A DNA stretch of 64,000 nucleotides from positions 57,084 through 121,083 of the forward strand of contig NZ_JBGCUS010000003.1 in assembly GCF_041415945.1 (NCBI RefSeq), in the 5' to 3' direction. The notes beneath the pieces are model-generated. The model saw nothing but the letters and a program-made list of their open reading frames with translations. It was not told where the DNA came from and made no database searches. Source of the DNA: Ancylobacter sp. IITR112 (GTDB taxonomy: Bacteria; Pseudomonadota; Alphaproteobacteria; Rhizobiales; Xanthobacteraceae). The translations under genes were made by a program, and so were the position numbers. Shown piece by piece: positions 61,870 to 64,000 of the stretch (the first letter of the stretch is position 1; each line of letters begins with the position of its first letter).

Positions 61870-63951
61870 CTAATTAGGCACGATCCCAAGCTCAGAAACC
61901 ATATCAGCTATCGCCTGTCTCTCTCGACAGGCCTCGTAGAAGGTGTTCTGGCAGTAGGCGGCATCCTTGCTGGTCAGCTTCACCGTCTTGACGAACAGCG
62001 TGCCCGGATCGGCCGCATGCTTCAGCAGCACCCGGCGGTGCCGGTCGATATAGGCCTCCAGATAGTGATAGAGGCCGCCGAGGTCCGGCAGGATCAGCCG
62101 GAACGGCTTGCTGCCGAAGAAGGACGAGTTCGCGTTCTTGAAGGCGACGGAGGGGATGAGCACCTCCCATCCCTGATCGCGCTCGCTCCAGCGCAACTCA
62201 CCACGCTTGAGCTCCGCGAGGCGACGCTCCGAGGTCGGTAGCCGGCCGCGCGGACAGACGAGGAGCTGGCGCAGGTTCTTTTGGCGTAGTCCGAGATGCA
62301 GGCCGAGCCGCAGCATAAGGAAGGCCCGCACTGCCTCGGCCGCCGCGCGCGGGTAGCGCTTCTCGTCCGGCATCAGCCGCACGATTTCCTCGGTGATCTT
62401 GCGATACTCGGCGACCGGGCTGTCGGCCTCCAGCACCGCGATGATCGGCTCGAAGGGGTCACGATGGATACGGGCTACGCGCTGCACCTCCCGTGCGCGG
62501 GCGAGGCCATGGCGATGCATCTGCTCGCAGGCTGCGTCCCAATCAGCACGGGCAGCGGCAACGTCGCGCTCGGTGATCAGATTGGGAATAGGACGGATGC
62601 GTTCCGCCAACTGCGGGTTCTGCCGCAGCCAGCCTGTCTCGGCGCGGGTGAGCGCGGCAGCGATCCGCAGCATGTCGACTTCCCACGCGGTGTAGAAGCC
62701 GCGCCGACGCTCCCGCCATTGGATGTACCAGTCCCACATGATCGGGAAGACCAGCAGACCGAAGCTCAGGTTTTCCAGCGGCACGCCGAAGCCATGGACC
62801 GCGCCGCTGGGCGACGCCGCCAGCGCACCGAACATCAGACCGAGATGCTCGATCTTCTGAGATGCCGTCTCCTCTCCCCAGACACCGTTGCGCTGATAAC
62901 CGAAGGCCGTCAGCGTCGCCGTCTTGAACCGGACGAGATCGGTCATCTCCTCGGCCAGCTGGGGCGGCGCATCGAGCGCCGCACTTGCAAGGTCCGGATC
63001 CGGCAGCGATCCATCCTCCTCCCGGCAAAACCGGTACAGCCCGCGCGGCGGGGCGGATTGGTCGAGCAGGCCGGGAAAGCGGATCGAATAGCGCTGCTTC
63101 ATGGCGGCAGCCTGGAAGCGCCTATAGTCGGTCGTCCCCGTGATCACCACGCGCTGCACCCACTCAAGGATCTCCTCCCTCTCCCTCAACGGGCGCCGAT
63201 CAAAATCATGCGGCAGATGCCAGGCGAGGCGTCGTCTCTCCGCACGGCTGACGCCGGCAATGGTCCCCGCCGAGGTGCAGCGGTCTCCGTTCGACAGCTT
63301 CGAGCGGAAATAGCCCGGCGGCAGGCGGTAGCGCCGCTCTATCATCTCAAGCGCCGCAAGACTTCGCGAGGCGCGCGGCACCTTCACGCCGCGGCGCCAC
63401 AGGTTGAGTGCCGTGGCATCGACCCGGGCCGCGCTCGCCTCAAGGACACGTGCGAGATGCTTGGCGGTATCGCCATGGCGGCGCATGTGAAGATCGAGCG
63501 CATCGGCGAATGTGGGAGGGTCGGTCCAGGGCCGCCCGTCGCTCTCAGGGAACTCGACGATCGGCTTTGCCCGAGGGCCGCGTCGACGTGGCATAGCTTC
63601 CGGCTGGTCCGCGCCACGAGGCTGCGTACCCCGCTCCGAACTAGGTGGTGTGCGGCGCGCCGTGGCACGCTTCACCGTGACGTGGCCGCGGCGCGCCAAC
63701 TCACGGCGCAGCGAATCAAGGCCGGGCGCAAGCACGGAGCCGGCTCGCTGCAGATCGGCGTGATCCACACCGGAGGCGTGAGCGATCGCGTGCCAGTCAT
63801 AGTCGCGCTCCGTCAGGGGCGGTGGCATGCGCGCGGCGAGGAGATCGAGAAGCCAGTTCTGGAACAGGTCGGCGTCGCGAGGCGACAGGACGGTCGTGGC
63901 ACGCTGCTGGCAGAACTTCACCAACATGCGCGCGAAGCTCGTACGGGGCAT
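61870..63951 (-). CDS. Large integrase-like recombinase, C-terminally incomplete
   Basis: A 693-residue protein with a long N-terminal region (~380 residues) and a C-terminal part that resembles tyrosine recombinase catalytic domains: AFLMLRLGLHLGLRQKNLRQLLVCPRGR holds the first catalytic Arg box near residue 560. The second box (HxxR ... Tyr) is expected ~130 residues later but the frame ends at 61870, 70 bases from the IS6 end, so the catalytic tail is probably lost. Similar large recombinases occur in tandem sets at the ends of genomic islands. The gene is preceded, three codons upstream, by the stop codon of another reading frame, fitting a tandem set. Confidence 0.7.
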   Translation of the reverse strand: MPRTSFARMLVKFCQQRATTVLSPRDADLFQNWLLDLLAARMPPPLTERDYDWHAIAHASGVDHADLQRAGSVLAPGLDSLRRELARRGHVTVKRATARRTPPSSERGTQPRGADQPEAMPRRRGPRAKPIVEFPESDGRPWTDPPTFADALDLHMRRHGDTAKHLARVLEASAARVDATALNLWRRGVKVPRASRSLAALEMIERRYRLPPGYFRSKLSNGDRCTSAGTIAGVSRAERRRLAWHLPHDFDRRPLREREEILEWVQRVVITGTTDYRRFQAAAMKQRYSIRFPGLLDQSAPPRGLYRFCREEDGSLPDPDLASAALDAPPQLAEEMTDLVRFKTATLTAFGYQRNGVWGEETASQKIEHLGLMFGALAASPSGAVHGFGVPLENLSFGLLVFPIMWDWYIQWRERRRGFYTAWEVDMLRIAAALTRAETGWLRQNPQLAERIRPIPNLITERDVAAARADWDAACEQMHRHGLARAREVQRVARIHRDPFEPIIAVLEADSPVAEYRKITEEIVRLMPDEKRYPRAAAEAVRAFLMLRLGLHLGLRQKNLRQLLVCPRGRLPTSERRLAELKRGELRWSERDQGWEVLIPSVAFKNANSSFFGSKPFRLILPDLGGLYHYLEAYIDRHRRVLLKHAADPGTLFVKTVKLTSKDAAYCQNTFYEACRERQAIADMVSELGIVPN

Positions 63952-63957
63952 CGGCGG

Positions 63958-64000
63958 TCAGTGCAGGCACGTTGTGGAGAGGCGACTCGCCTCGATCAGG
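63958..64000 (-). CDS. 3' end of an upstream gene (probable second recombinase)
   Basis: The last 14 codons in the window, in the same frame as the integrase and ending TGA at 63960-63958, read LIEASRLSTTCLH. This is compatible with the C-terminus of another recombinase, but too short for certainty. The stop lies six bases before the next ATG, so the genes would form an operon. Confidence 0.4.
   Translation of the reverse strand, partial: LIEASRLSTTCLH

Overview
The window is GC-rich alphaproteobacterial DNA, most likely Hyphomicrobiales (Rhizobiales): Ti-plasmid-type tra genes, DUF736/DUF1419/DUF3085/DUF1173 accessory genes and RES/Xre and Phd/PemK-like modules are typical of plasmids and ICEs of that order. 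Most of the minus strand from about 4.7 to 31.5 kb is one accessory block; the right half is a stress and ion-transport region cut up by insertion sequences. No rRNA, tRNA or CRISPR array was seen.

Region 1 (1-4648) is a conjugation core: the start of the relaxase gene traA (minus), a Ti-type oriT, then traC-traD-traG and a DUF1173 gene in overlapping plus-strand order. No trb/T4SS genes are present; they must lie elsewhere if the element is self-transmissible.

Region 2 (4.7-31.5 kb) is a long series of mostly small minus-strand genes of unknown function, with a Phd/PemK-like toxin-antitoxin pair, ArdC plus a PP-loop protein, a large ParB-family protein, a 1703-residue methyltransferase-helicase resembling phage P1 DarB, DUF3085/DUF1419, a DUF3991-Toprim protein and a RES/Xre pair. 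Five of the small genes (starts at 5262, 6296, 7190, 8089, 11998) are preceded by copies of one structured leader with four helices that change sequence but keep pairing. I regard this as the most novel signal in the window. An SDR/AraC pair (8.6-10.6 kb) looks like inserted cargo.

Region 3 (31.7-34.8 kb) is a scar zone: a 5' Ku fragment, a LuxR-type regulator split by an IS3-family element with a clear 4-bp target duplication, and a TetR remnant.

Region 4 (34.8-57.7 kb) carries stress functions: a TetR-controlled run of coiled-coil/DUF883/YqjE-like envelope proteins; the arginine deiminase operon arcDABC with an FNR/Anr-type box; an AI-2E transporter; a CPA1 antiporter and a P2-type Ca2+-like ATPase; two DUF1538 membrane proteins with a P-II-like protein; and an RND efflux pump with its TetR repressor. 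Together these suit survival of hypoxia, acid, ion and toxicant stress.

Region 5 (57.3-64 kb) is again mosaic: a UspA fragment ended by a second IS3-family element (IS407-like, no target duplication), a truncated AbiEi-like antitoxin with intact AbiEii toxin, a peptidase T gene cut by an IS6-family element, and a C-terminally truncated integrase preceded by the tail of another gene, the pattern of a multi-recombinase integration module at an element border.
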